A DNA stretch of 64,000 nucleotides, taken from NCBI GenBank assembly GCA_033851845.1, contig JAWWOH010000119.1:1-64000 (forward strand), read 5' to 3'. This stretch comes from RYN-124 sp033851845 (GTDB lineage: Bacteria > Actinomycetota > Actinomycetes > Mycobacteriales > SCTD01). The position numbers and the translations under genes are program-made. How positions within the stretch are numbered: position 1 is the stretch's first letter; every line of letters begins with the position of its first letter. The notes below the pieces were generated by a model that made no database searches, was not told where the DNA came from, and worked only from the letters and a program-made list of their open reading frames with translations. This document shows, piece after piece, positions 15,878-25,312 of the stretch.

Positions 15878-18181
15878 TCAGCCGGGGCCGGGGGAGTGCA
15901 GCCACACCGTCGCCAGTGGCGGCACCCGTAGCACCGTCGAAGCAGGCTGGCCGTGCCAGCTGTCGGCGGTCGCCTCGACGCCGCCCATGTTGCCGACGCC
16001 GCTGCCGTAGTAGCCCTCGAAGTCGGTGTTGATCGCCTCGCGCCAGCTGCCGGTCCAGGGCAGGCCGAGCCGGTAGCCCTCGTGGGGCATCCCGGCGAAG
16101 TTGGCGATGCACGCCAGCGCGGAGCCGTCGGACCCGTAGCGGAGGAACGAGAAGACGTTGCCCGCCGAGTCGTTGGCGTCGATCCAGGCGAAGCCGGCCT
16201 GCTCCGTGTCCAGCGTCCACAGCGCGGGCGTCTGCTTGTAGACCTCGTTGAGGTCGCGGACGAGCAGTGCGACGCCGCGGTGGTCCGGCAGGTCGAGCAG
16301 CCACCAGTCGAGTGAGCGCTCCTCGCTCCACTCCGACTCCTGGGCGAACTCCGATCCCATGAACAGCAGCTGCTTGCCGGGGTGCGCCCACATGAAGGCA
16401 AGGTAGGCGCGGACGTTCGCAAGCTGCTGCCACCGGTCGCCGGGCATCTTGCGCAGCAGCGAGCCCTTCCCATGAACGACCTCGTCGTGGCTGATCGGGA
16501 GCAGGTAGTTCTCGGAGTAGGCGTAGACCATCGAGAACGTCATCTGGTGATGGTGGTAGCCGCGGTAGATCGGCTCGTGTGCGACGTAGTCGAGGGAGTC
16601 GTGCATCCAGCCCATGTTCCACTTCAGCCCGAACCCGAGGCCGCCCAGGTGCGTCGGCCGCGAGACGCCCGGCCAGGCCGTCGACTCCTCGGCGATCGTC
16701 ACGACGCCGGGCACCCGGCGGTAGACGACGGAGTTCATCTCCTGCAGGAAGGCCACCGCGTCGAGGTTCTCGCGGCCGCCGTACTGGTTCGGCAGCCACT
16801 CGCCTTCCTCGCGCGAGTAGTCGAGATAGAGCATCGAGGCGACCGCGTCCACCCGCAGTCCGTCGACGTGGAACTCCTGCAGCCAGTACGTCGCGTTGGC
16901 GACGAGGAAGTTCTTGACCTCGTTGCGGCCGAAGTCGAAGACGTAGGTGCCCCAGTCCATCTGCTCGCCGCGACGCGGGTCGGCGTGCTCGTAGAGCGGC
17001 GTCCCGTCGAAGCGCGCGAGGGCAAACTCGTCCTTCGGGAAGTGCGCCGGGACCCAATCGACGATCACGCCGATCCCGGCCTGGTGCAGCTTGTCGATCA
17101 GGTAGCGCAGCTCGTCCGGCGTACCGAACCTCGATGTCGGTGAGTAGTACGACGTGACCTGGTAGCCCCAGGAGCCGCCGAACGGGTGCTCCGCGACCGG
17201 CAGGAACTCGACGTGCGTGTAGCCGAGCCAGGTGACGTACTCGACGAGCTGCTCGGCGAGCTCCTTGTACGAGAGCCCCTGTCGCCACGAGCCGAGGTGC
17301 ACCTCGTAGCAGGACATCGGCGCGGCATGCGCCGGCGTTCTGGCCCGGTGCTTAAGCCACTCCGCGTCGTGCCATGTGTAGTGGGAGTCGTCGACGACGC
17401 TGGCGGTCTGGGGCGGCACCTCCGTGCGACGTGCCATCGGGTCGGCTTTCTCGCGCCAGACCGAGTCGGCGCCGAGGACGGAGTACTTGTAGTGGGTGCC
17501 CTCGCCGATGTCGGGGACGAACAGCTCCCAGACGCCGCTGGACCCGAGTGACCGCATCGGGTGGCCACGGCCGTCCCACCCGTTGAAGTCGCCGATGACG
17601 CGGACGCCGCGAGCGTTGGGTGCCCACACCGCGAACGAGGTGCCGGTCACCAGTCCGTTGGCGGTGTCGTACCGCCGCACATGTGCGCCGAGGACCGTCC
17701 AGAGCTCTTCGTGCCGACCCTCACTGATCAGGTGCAGGTCGATGTCACCCAGCGTCGGCAGGTAGCGGTACGGGTCGTCGGCTGGGTACGCCGAGCCGTG
17801 GTAGGTGACCTCGAGCCGGTAGTCGGTGACTCCGGTCCCGGTGACCTTGCCCTCCCAGACACCTGCGTGGCAGTGGTGCAGTTCGACGCGGTCGCCGTTG
17901 ATCAGCGCGACGACCTTCTCGGCGTCGGGTCGCATCGCGCGCAGCACCACGCCGTCGTCGACCGGGTGGATGCCGAGGATCGAGTGCGGGTTGTGGTGCG
18001 CTCCGCCGGCAAGTGCCTCGAGCTCCTCGTGCGACGGACCGCCCGCTGCCGCCGGTCCGCTCGAGGGGTACGCCGAGTCCGGAGTCGGCTCGTCGGGGTA
18101 GGGCACCGGGCCATCGGCGACCACGGGCGCCTTCGGCTTGCGCGTGCGCTTCTTGGGCTCGGTCATCTTCTGCTCCGTCAC
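15878..18181 (-). CDS. glgB: 1,4-alpha-glucan branching enzyme
   Basis: A 767-residue GH13 branching enzyme that introduces alpha-1,6 branches into the glucan made by GlgE. After a basic, disordered tail (residues 1-45, KKRTRKPKAP) come two CBM48-type modules (about 50-260), then the catalytic barrel with DWVPAHFP, nucleophile Asp in LRVDAVASM, acid/base Glu in TIAEESTAWP and the transition-state Asp in ISHDEVVHG. GTG 18179-18181 is preferred: it overlaps the maltokinase stop (GTGA) and has GAGGGG 8 nt upstream; ATG 18164-18166 is a second possibility. It is the last gene of the glgE-treS-mak-glgB operon. Confidence 0.96.
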   Translation of the reverse strand: MTEQKMTEPKKRTRKPKAPVVADGPVPYPDEPTPDSAYPSSGPAAAGGPSHEELEALAGGAHHNPHSILGIHPVDDGVVLRAMRPDAEKVVALINGDRVELHHCHAGVWEGKVTGTGVTDYRLEVTYHGSAYPADDPYRYLPTLGDIDLHLISEGRHEELWTVLGAHVRRYDTANGLVTGTSFAVWAPNARGVRVIGDFNGWDGRGHPMRSLGSSGVWELFVPDIGEGTHYKYSVLGADSVWREKADPMARRTEVPPQTASVVDDSHYTWHDAEWLKHRARTPAHAAPMSCYEVHLGSWRQGLSYKELAEQLVEYVTWLGYTHVEFLPVAEHPFGGSWGYQVTSYYSPTSRFGTPDELRYLIDKLHQAGIGVIVDWVPAHFPKDEFALARFDGTPLYEHADPRRGEQMDWGTYVFDFGRNEVKNFLVANATYWLQEFHVDGLRVDAVASMLYLDYSREEGEWLPNQYGGRENLDAVAFLQEMNSVVYRRVPGVVTIAEESTAWPGVSRPTHLGGLGFGLKWNMGWMHDSLDYVAHEPIYRGYHHHQMTFSMVYAYSENYLLPISHDEVVHGKGSLLRKMPGDRWQQLANVRAYLAFMWAHPGKQLLFMGSEFAQESEWSEERSLDWWLLDLPDHRGVALLVRDLNEVYKQTPALWTLDTEQAGFAWIDANDSAGNVFSFLRYGSDGSALACIANFAGMPHEGYRLGLPWTGSWREAINTDFEGYYGSGVGNMGGVEATADSWHGQPASTVLRVPPLATVWLHSPGPG

Positions 18182-19560
18182 GCGGGTGTCCCCTCGACGA
18201 GTCGCTCGATGGAGGCGAGCGGGATCGGCAGCCAGGACGGCCGGTTGCGTGCCTCGTAGACCACCTCGTAGACCGCCTTGTCGAGCTCGAACGCCCGCAG
18301 CAGCACCGACGCCTCGCGGGGATCGCTGCCGGCCGCCTTGGCGTAGCCGTCGCAGAACGCTTCTCGGTTGCGGTCTGCCCACTCAGCCGCGCGGTACGCG
18401 AGATGCTGCTCACCGGGCCGCTCTGCGAGCAGGTGTCGCGCCGCGTAGTCGAACGACCGCAACATGCCGGCAACATCGCGCAGCGGGCTCATCAGCGCGG
18501 TGCGCTCGGCGAGGCTGCGGGCCGGCTCGCCCTCGAAGTCCAGCAGCACCCAGTGGTCCTGCGTCCGCAGCACCTGCCCGAGGTGCAGGTCGCCGTGCAC
18601 CCGCTGGATCGGGACCGGCTCGGTCAACGCACCGATCTGGGCGTAGACCGCGCGGATGCGATCGGCGTACGGCGCCAGCTCGCTCACGATCGCTGTTGCC
18701 GCCTCGAGCCGCTCGTGCAGCTGCCGGGCCGTCGCCTGCGAGTCGTCGGGGCCGGCTGTGCGCGACGGCAGCGTCCGGGCCATCAGCGCATGCACCTCTG
18801 CGGTGGCGGCGCCGAGTCGTTCGGCCTCGCCGGCGAAGTCGCCGCCCACCTCATCCGCATGCAGATCGCCTTCGGCGAACAGGTCGCGGACGCTGGCGGT
18901 CGCCATCGCCCAGCCCTCGCTGGCGTTGCGGAGGAAGGACTGCATCATGCCGAGCGTCGTGGGCTGCCCGTCGACGTCGCCGTCGATCCAGGCGAGCGGC
19001 GGTGCGACGTGCAGGCTGCCGGCATCGGCAAGCGCGCGGGTCACCTCCAGATCCGGGTTGAGACCGGGCTGCAGCCGGCGGAAGACCTTGAGGATGTAGT
19101 CCTCGCCGTAGACGAGCGAGGTGTTGCTCTGCTCGGCTCCGATGACGCGACTGGTCAGCGTCGGGTCCAGCTCGTCGCTCGTGGCGGTGAACCGCACGGT
19201 GGGCGTCTGCTCGCCGGCGATGATGCGGCGCAGCAGCTCTGACGTGGCCTCGGTGTCATGGACCGCCTCGTAGACGGTCGCGCCGTCCGCCTCGCCGATG
19301 ACCGCGTGCTGCAGCCGCTGCGGCATCTCGCCCGTCCGAGTGCCGATCAGCAGCTGGTAGCGGTCGACCGCACCGCCTTCGGCGTCGACCCGCAGGAGCA
19401 GGTGGCGGACGACCACGTCGTCCTCGGCGGCCTCGAGCAGAACGGCGGACGACTCGATCTCGACGGCCTTGATCGCCTGGCCCTTGCCGCCGAACCAGCG
19501 CTGCTCCGGCAGCCAGCGAACCAGCAGGTCGTGCAGCTCGGTGTTCACGGTGGCGCTCAT
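18178..19560 (-). CDS. mak: Maltokinase
   Basis: A 460-residue ATP-dependent maltokinase that makes maltose-1-phosphate, the donor for GlgE. Motifs are RWFGGKG near the N-terminus, the phosphotransferase catalytic loop RVHGDLHLGQVL and the metal-binding WVLLDFEGEP. The fold resembles aminoglycoside phosphotransferases. ATG 19558-19560 overlaps the treS stop (ATGA) and its own stop overlaps the glgB start. Length and full-length homology show a stand-alone kinase, not the TreS-Mak fusion seen in some bacteria. Confidence 0.95.
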   Translation of the reverse strand: MSATVNTELHDLLVRWLPEQRWFGGKGQAIKAVEIESSAVLLEAAEDDVVVRHLLLRVDAEGGAVDRYQLLIGTRTGEMPQRLQHAVIGEADGATVYEAVHDTEATSELLRRIIAGEQTPTVRFTATSDELDPTLTSRVIGAEQSNTSLVYGEDYILKVFRRLQPGLNPDLEVTRALADAGSLHVAPPLAWIDGDVDGQPTTLGMMQSFLRNASEGWAMATASVRDLFAEGDLHADEVGGDFAGEAERLGAATAEVHALMARTLPSRTAGPDDSQATARQLHERLEAATAIVSELAPYADRIRAVYAQIGALTEPVPIQRVHGDLHLGQVLRTQDHWVLLDFEGEPARSLAERTALMSPLRDVAGMLRSFDYAARHLLAERPGEQHLAYRAAEWADRNREAFCDGYAKAAGSDPREASVLLRAFELDKAVYEVVYEARNRPSWLPIPLASIERLVEGTPA

Positions 19561-21257
19561 GGGCTGACGTCCTCCGGGGGCTTCAGGGCGAACCACATGA
19601 ACCCGTGCCCGGGAAGAGACAGCAGGTAGGGCAGGTCCCCGATCGCGGGGAACGCCACCAGGCCGGTCAGCTCGACCAGGCTCCAGCCGTCGAAGCGGCG
19701 CAGGTCGAGCTCGACCGGCTGCGGGAAGCGCGACAGGTTGTTGACGCACAGCACCCGGTCGTCACCGAACTCGCGCACGAAAGCGAGCACCGACGGGTTG
19801 CTCGACCCCAGCTCCTCGTAGTCGCCCATTCCGAACACCGGGTGCTGCTTGCGGATCCCGATCATCTTGCGGGTCCAGCTCAGCAGCGAGGTCGACGAGC
19901 GCATCTGCGCGTCGACGTTGAGCCCCTGGTAGCCGTAGACGGGGTCGAGGATCAGTGGCAGGTACAGCTTCTGCGGATCGGCAGTCGAGAACCCGGCGTT
20001 GCGGTCGGCGTTCCACTGCATCGGCGTGCGCACGCCGTCGCGGTCACCGAGGTAGATGTTGTCGCCCATCCCGATCTCGTCGCCGTAGTAGAGGACGGGG
20101 GACCCGGGCAAGGACAGCAGCAGGCCGGTGAACAGCTTCACCTGGCCGTGGTCGTTCTCGAGCAGCGGCGCGAGGCGCCGGCGGATGCCGACGTTGGCCT
20201 TCATCCGCGGGTCCTTGGCGTACTCGCTGTACATGTAGTCGCGCTCTTCGTCGGTCACCATCTCGAGCGTGAGCTCGTCGTGGTTGCGCAGGAAGATGCC
20301 CCACTGGCAGTTCGGCGGGATGGCCGGCGTGTTGGCCAGGATCTCGGAGATGGGGTAACGCGACTCCCGGCGTACCGCCATGAAGAGGCGTGGCATCAGC
20401 GGGAAGTGGAAGGCCATCTGGCACTCGTCGTCGTCGCCGAAGTACTCGACGACGTCCTCGGGCCACTGGTTGGCCTCCGCGAGGAGCACGCGGTCGGGGT
20501 AGAGCTCGTCGACCTCCTTGCGCACCCGCTTGAGGTAGTCGTGGGTGGGCTTGAGGTTCTCGCAGATCGTGCCCTCCTCCTCGAACAGGTAGGGCACTGC
20601 GTCGAGCCGGAAGCCGTCGATGCCGAGATCGAGCCAGAACTTCAGCACCTCGATCATCGCGTCGGCGACCGCGGGGTTCTCGTAGTTGATGTCGGGCTGG
20701 TGGCTGAAGAAGCGATGCCAGTAGTACTGCTCGCGAACCGGGTCCCACGTCCAGTTGGACTGCTCGGTGTCGATGAAGATGATCCGGGCGTCCTCGTACT
20801 TCAGCTTCGTGTCGGACCACACGTAGAAGTCGCCGAACGGCCCATCGGGGTCGGACCGCGAGGCCTGGAACCACGGGTGCTGATCGCTGGTGTGGTTCAT
20901 GACCAGGTCGGCGATGATGCGCATCCCGCGCTTGTGCGCCTCGTCGACGAGCTCGACGAAGTCGCCGAGGTCGCCGAACTCCGGCAGCACCTTCATGAAG
21001 TCGCTGATGTCGTAGCCGCCGTCGCGCAGCGGCGACTCGTAGATCGGCAGCAGCCAGATGCAGTCGACGCCGAGCCACTGCAGGTAGTCGAGCTTGCTCG
21101 TCAGCCCGCGGATGTCGCCGGTGCCGTCGTTGTTGCTGTCGGCGAAGCCGCGGATCAGCACCTCGTAGAAGACGGCCCGCTTGTACCAGAGCGGGTCGCG
21201 CGACTCCTCGAGGCTGACCAGCTCCCCGTGCTCGAGATGGTCGGCAGGAGCACTCAC
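19557..21257 (-). CDS. treS: Trehalose synthase (maltose glucosyltransferase)
   Basis: A 566-residue GH13 enzyme that interconverts maltose and trehalose. It opens with the family stretch DPLWYKRAVFYEVLIRGF. The nucleophile Asp is in GIDGFRLDAVPYLF, the acid/base Glu in LLAEANQWPEDV and the stabilising Asp in FLRNHDELTLE. The GTG start (21255-21257) follows the glgE TGA with no gap. In the GlgE pathway it supplies maltose from trehalose for Mak; it can also run towards trehalose when glucan is broken down. Confidence 0.97.
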   Translation of the reverse strand: MSAPADHLEHGELVSLEESRDPLWYKRAVFYEVLIRGFADSNNDGTGDIRGLTSKLDYLQWLGVDCIWLLPIYESPLRDGGYDISDFMKVLPEFGDLGDFVELVDEAHKRGMRIIADLVMNHTSDQHPWFQASRSDPDGPFGDFYVWSDTKLKYEDARIIFIDTEQSNWTWDPVREQYYWHRFFSHQPDINYENPAVADAMIEVLKFWLDLGIDGFRLDAVPYLFEEEGTICENLKPTHDYLKRVRKEVDELYPDRVLLAEANQWPEDVVEYFGDDDECQMAFHFPLMPRLFMAVRRESRYPISEILANTPAIPPNCQWGIFLRNHDELTLEMVTDEERDYMYSEYAKDPRMKANVGIRRRLAPLLENDHGQVKLFTGLLLSLPGSPVLYYGDEIGMGDNIYLGDRDGVRTPMQWNADRNAGFSTADPQKLYLPLILDPVYGYQGLNVDAQMRSSTSLLSWTRKMIGIRKQHPVFGMGDYEELGSSNPSVLAFVREFGDDRVLCVNNLSRFPQPVELDLRRFDGWSLVELTGLVAFPAIGDLPYLLSLPGHGFMWFALKPPEDVSP

Positions 21258-23243
21258 TCAGCCGCTCCTTTTCACTGTGAAGATGTGCGCCGGCTCGACG
21301 AAGGGGTCGAGACGGACGTAGTTGGCCTCGCCCCAGGTGTAGTCAGCGCCGGTCACCTCGTCGTGAACCGCGATGGTGTCGTGCCACTCGAAGCCGAGTG
21401 CGGGCAGGTCGACGTGCACCGTCGTCTCCCGCACGCCGTGGCTGTCGAGGTTGACGACGACCAGCACGATGTCGTTGCCGGTCTGCTTCGACCACGCCAG
21501 CACGTGGTCGCTTTCGGTCGAGTGAAACCGCACGTTGCGCAGCCAGTGCGTCGCAGGGTGGTTGCGGCGTACCTGGTTCAGCATCGTGAGGTACGGCGTC
21601 AGCGAGCGCTCCGGCGTGCTCCAGTCACGCGGCCGGTACTGGTACTTCTCGCTGGCGGCGTACTCCTCGCTCCCTGGTTTCACCGCGACGTGCTCGAACA
21701 GCTCGAACCCCGCGTAGACGCCGTACGACGGGGCGAGCAGTGCCGCGAGCACCGCCCGGATCTTGAACATCGGCGGGCCGCCGTACTGCAGCGACGCGTG
21801 CAGGATGTCCGGGGTGTTCACGAAGAAGTTCGGCCGCATGTAGTCGCTGGCCTCGGCCAGCTCCTCGGCGTACTCCTGCAGCTCGTTCTTGCCGGTGCGC
21901 CAGGTGAAGTAGGTGTAGGACTGGGTGAACCCGATGCGGGCGAGCTCGTGCATCATCGCCGGCCGGGTGAATGCCTCCGCGAGGAACAGTACGTCGGGAT
22001 CGGTCTTCTTGACCTCGGCGATCAGCCACTCCCAGAACGGCAGCGGCTTGGTGTGCGGGTTGTCGACGCGGAAGATCTTCACGCCGTGCGAGATCCAGTG
22101 CCGGACGACGCGCAGCACCTCGGCGTACAGCCCCGGGGCATCGTTGTCGAAGTTCAGCGGGTAGATGTCCTGGTACTTCTTCGGCGGGTTCTCGGCGTAG
22201 GCGATCGTGCCGTCGGCCCGTGTCGTGAACCACTCCGGGTGCTGCTTGGCCCACGGGTGATCCGGTGCACACTGCAGCGCCAGGTCGAGCGCGACCTCCA
22301 TGCCCAGGCGCCGGCACTCCTCGACGAAGGCATCGAAGTCGTCGATGGTGCCGAGCTCGGGGTGGATCGCGTCATGGCCGCCCTCGTCCGACCCGATCGC
22401 CCATGGCGAGCCGGGGTCGTGCGGCCCGACGTCGTTGGGGTTGCCACCGGGGAACTCGGCGCTGTTGGGGCCCTTGCGGTTGACCTTTCCGATCGGGTGG
22501 ATCGGCGGCAGGTAGACGATGTCGAAGCCCATCGCTGCCACTGCGGGCAGCCGCTCCATCGCGGTGCGGAAGGTGCCGCTGCGCATCGGTCCGCCGTCCG
22601 GCGGCACGAAGGCGCCCTCGGAACGGGGGAACAGCTCGTACCACGCGCCGTAGAGCGCCCGCTCCCTGTCCACCCAGACCTGACGCGTCTCGCCCGCAGT
22701 GACCAGCTCACGGATCGGGTGCTGGGAGAGCAGCTCGACGACGTCGTCGGCCAGCGCCAGCTTCATCCGCTCGGCCGGGGCGCGGGTGCTGTCGCGAAGA
22801 ACGTCAGCCAGGCCGGAGACGGCGGTGCGCGTCGACTTGCTGACCGACTTCGGCAGCCCGGTGGCTGCCCGTAAGTAAAGTCGAGCACCCTCCTCGAGCA
22901 TGACCTCGACATCGACCCCGGCTTCGACCTTGAGCGGCGCGTCGTGCCACCAGGTGCCGAGCGGGTCGCTCCACCCCTCGACGGTGAACGACCACGCTCC
23001 CTCTGTGTCCGGAACGAAGGACGCCCACCACAGGTCGGGCTCGGTCTCGTCGGGCGCCATCCGCAGGAACGGCGCACCGCTGCCGTCGGCCCCGGTCACC
23101 GCGACGTTGCAGCCCACCGCGTCGTGTCCTTCGCGGAAGACCGTGGCCCGCACGACGACGGTCTCGCCCATCACTGCGCGTGACGAGTACTGACCGCACG
23201 CGACCGACGGACGGACATCTGTGACTGCGATTCGACCCACCAT
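21258..23243 (-). CDS. glgE: Alpha-1,4-glucan:maltose-1-phosphate maltosyltransferase
   Basis: A 661-residue GH13_3 enzyme that extends alpha-1,4-glucans by maltosyl units from maltose-1-phosphate. The diagnostic stretch GFDIVYLPPIHPIG followed by KVNRKGPNS is present; the nucleophile Asp is in KIFRVDNPHTKP and the acid/base Glu in LFLAEAFTRP. An N-terminal beta domain (residues 1-115) precedes a helical insert and the barrel. ATG 23241-23243 has no Shine-Dalgarno, but a -10-like TACCGT lies just upstream, consistent with a leaderless start. It heads the operon, though the signalling genes upstream end only 57 bp away on the same strand, so read-through is also possible. Confidence 0.97.
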   Translation of the reverse strand: MVGRIAVTDVRPSVACGQYSSRAVMGETVVVRATVFREGHDAVGCNVAVTGADGSGAPFLRMAPDETEPDLWWASFVPDTEGAWSFTVEGWSDPLGTWWHDAPLKVEAGVDVEVMLEEGARLYLRAATGLPKSVSKSTRTAVSGLADVLRDSTRAPAERMKLALADDVVELLSQHPIRELVTAGETRQVWVDRERALYGAWYELFPRSEGAFVPPDGGPMRSGTFRTAMERLPAVAAMGFDIVYLPPIHPIGKVNRKGPNSAEFPGGNPNDVGPHDPGSPWAIGSDEGGHDAIHPELGTIDDFDAFVEECRRLGMEVALDLALQCAPDHPWAKQHPEWFTTRADGTIAYAENPPKKYQDIYPLNFDNDAPGLYAEVLRVVRHWISHGVKIFRVDNPHTKPLPFWEWLIAEVKKTDPDVLFLAEAFTRPAMMHELARIGFTQSYTYFTWRTGKNELQEYAEELAEASDYMRPNFFVNTPDILHASLQYGGPPMFKIRAVLAALLAPSYGVYAGFELFEHVAVKPGSEEYAASEKYQYRPRDWSTPERSLTPYLTMLNQVRRNHPATHWLRNVRFHSTESDHVLAWSKQTGNDIVLVVVNLDSHGVRETTVHVDLPALGFEWHDTIAVHDEVTGADYTWGEANYVRLDPFVEPAHIFTVKRSG

Positions 23244-23251
23244 TGCCAGCG

Positions 23252-23257
23252 ACGGTA
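23252..23257 (-). promoter_or_regulatory. Candidate -10 box for glgE
   Basis: Minus-strand TACCGT predicts a transcription start within two bases of the glgE ATG (23243). It would give the glycogen operon its own promoter inside the 57-bp gap after the receiver gene. I see no strong -35 box. Confidence 0.4.
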
Positions 23258-23300
23258 CCCAGGTCGCCGACGGGCGAACGCGACTGGTCGATCGTCTCGG

Positions 23301-23678
23301 TCAGCCCGCGGTGATCTTGTCGATCACCGTGCGCAGCGTGCGCAGGTCGCCTTTCAGCAGGTACGTCGCTCCCAGCCGCTCGGCTCTCGCTGACAGCTTC
23401 GCGTCGCGGTAGTTGGTGTAGACGACCATGTGCAGGCCTGGGTGGTCCCGCAGCTCCTCGACCACGACGAGGCCGTTGGGGCCGGGCGGCATGCGCAGGT
23501 CGACGACCAGGACGTCCGGGTTCAGCTCCCGGCAGAGGTCGATGGCCTCCTGGCCGTTGCGGCCGCGGCCGACGACGTCGTGGCCCTCGAGATCGAGGTC
23601 CAGGTCGAGCAGGTCCAGCGCGTCAGGGTCGTTGTCAGCGATGACGACCCTCAGCGGCCGCCCGGAGCCGGGTCTCAA
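23301..23678 (-). CDS. Single-domain response regulator (receiver only)
   Basis: A 125-residue stand-alone receiver domain. Acidic residues DND follow strand 1 (VVIADNDPDAL), the phosphoacceptor Asp is in VLVVDLRMPPGPNG, the switch Thr is in MVVYTNY and the conserved Lys in YLLKGD. No DNA-binding or enzymatic output domain follows. The start is TTG 23676-23678, which overlaps the stop of the preceding kinase (TTGA). Last gene of the four-gene signalling cassette; a phosphate sink, a phosphorelay intermediate or a protein-protein switch are all possible. Confidence 0.88.
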   Translation of the reverse strand: MRPGSGRPLRVVIADNDPDALDLLDLDLDLEGHDVVGRGRNGQEAIDLCRELNPDVLVVDLRMPPGPNGLVVVEELRDHPGLHMVVYTNYRDAKLSARAERLGATYLLKGDLRTLRTVIDKITAG

Positions 23679-25312
23679 ACCTGCGCTGACTCGACCGGGG
23701 CAGCCACGAGCGGAAGGGTAAACGAGACGGTCGCCCCGCGGCCCTCCGTGCTGGTCGCGGTGATGTCACCGCCGTGTGCGTTGACGATCTGCTTGCAGAT
23801 GTAGAGCCCGAGGCCGGTGCCTGCGGGGGTCGACGTACGCCCTCGCACGAACTTGTCGAAGACCCTGGCCAGCTCGGCTTCGTTCATCCCCGGCCCCTGG
23901 TCGGCTACGGACACGACGGCGGACCCGTTGCGCGTCGCGACCGTGACGTCGAGCGGGCTGCCCGGCGCGCTCTTGATCGCATTGTCGAGCAGGTTGGTGA
24001 GCACCTGTGTGATGCGCTCGCGGTCGCAGCTCACCCAGGTGGGGTCGTCGGGCAGGTTGAGCCGGATCGTCCGGTCCGGCATCACGTCCTGAGTCGCGAG
24101 GACGGCGGAGCCGACCTCGTCGCGCAGGTCGGTGGTGCTGAAGCTGTACGACAGGCCCCCCGCCTCCATCGAGCCCGTGTCGAGCACGTCGCGGGTGAGG
24201 GCGTGCAGCCGGCGCGCGCTCGACAGCGACCGGCCGATGGCGCGCCGCCGCTCGTCGTCGGCCATCCCCTCCCAGTGGTCGAGCGTCGTCTGGAGGAAGC
24301 CGAGCAGACCGGCGACGGGCGTACGCAGCTCGTGGGACACGATGCTGATGAACTCCTCGCGGACCGCGCTGACCTCCTGCAGCCGGCGCTGCTCCTCCCG
24401 CGCGGCGCGCAGCCTTCTGGCCAGGAACACCACGCCGACGCCGGCGGCGAGCGTGCCGGCCAGGACGATGAGCACGAGTGCCGACTTGAGCGGCCCGGTC
24501 AGTGCCCCGTCGAACTCGCTGCTGTCCTGCCGGAACACCGCGCGCCACTGCGCGGCAGGCACCGGCTCGACCACACCGACGCGGTCGCCGTACCGGTGGA
24601 AGCCGTTCCGCGCCGAGATGATCTTGTCGTTCAGCTTCTTGCCGAGCAGCGTGGTGTCACTCGACGCCACCACCACGCCGGCCGCGTCGACGAAGCTGAA
24701 GTCACCGGTCTTGCCGGCCTTGAGCTGGGCGACCTCGGCACTGAAGTCGGCCTGCGGCGAGACGTCCGCCTCGAAGACGAAGGCGCCGACGACGACGTTG
24801 CCGCGGGTGATGGGGAACGCGTAGCCGACGGTCGGCAGGGCGGTGGTGAGACCTGGCGCCACGCTGAGGATCGCAGGCTTGCCGGCCAGCACCCCGTCCA
24901 GACCCGGCCGATTCACGACGGTGCCGAGCGTGATCCCGTTCTTCAGCAGCGCGCCGTTGCTCAGATGCGCCTGCTTGTCGACGACGTAGAAGCCCGTGCG
25001 GGCGTTCTTCAGCAGGTCGTCGAAGAGCTTGAGCTGCGCCTTGTCCCCGGGGTCGTTCACCTTTGCGGTCAGCTGCAGCGGCTGGATGAACTTGGCGAAG
25101 GTGACGAACGTCGTCTCGATGCGGGTGTTCATGCTCCGGGCGAGCTGCTCGACCTGGGACTGCTGAAGCCGCTCGAGGGCCTGCGTGCCGTCGCGCTCCG
25201 CCTTGAGCACGGTGAAGACGATGAGCGCTGAGGTGATCAGCACGGCCGCGACCGCGGCGGCGAGGACGGCACGGTCCCTGCGGTGACGGTCGGCCTGGGC
25301 GGGGATCGTCAT
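23675..25312 (-). CDS. Membrane sensor histidine kinase with extracytoplasmic sensor
   Basis: A 545-residue kinase. TM1 spans about residues 14-36, an extracytoplasmic sensor region (40-270) looks like a Cache-type double-PAS fold, and TM2 is about 276-298. The dimerisation and phosphotransfer domain has H327 in IVSHELRTP. The ATPase domain has the N box LLDNAIKSAP, G1 DQGPGMN and G2 GTGLGLYICKQI. Its ATG overlaps the stop of the upstream kinase gene (ATGA) and its stop overlaps the TTG of the receiver gene. The ligand is unknown; the position beside the glycogen operon suggests a carbon or osmotic cue but that is inference. Confidence 0.92.
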   Translation of the reverse strand: MTIPAQADRHRRDRAVLAAAVAAVLITSALIVFTVLKAERDGTQALERLQQSQVEQLARSMNTRIETTFVTFAKFIQPLQLTAKVNDPGDKAQLKLFDDLLKNARTGFYVVDKQAHLSNGALLKNGITLGTVVNRPGLDGVLAGKPAILSVAPGLTTALPTVGYAFPITRGNVVVGAFVFEADVSPQADFSAEVAQLKAGKTGDFSFVDAAGVVVASSDTTLLGKKLNDKIISARNGFHRYGDRVGVVEPVPAAQWRAVFRQDSSEFDGALTGPLKSALVLIVLAGTLAAGVGVVFLARRLRAAREEQRRLQEVSAVREEFISIVSHELRTPVAGLLGFLQTTLDHWEGMADDERRRAIGRSLSSARRLHALTRDVLDTGSMEAGGLSYSFSTTDLRDEVGSAVLATQDVMPDRTIRLNLPDDPTWVSCDRERITQVLTNLLDNAIKSAPGSPLDVTVATRNGSAVVSVADQGPGMNEAELARVFDKFVRGRTSTPAGTGLGLYICKQIVNAHGGDITATSTEGRGATVSFTLPLVAAPVESAQV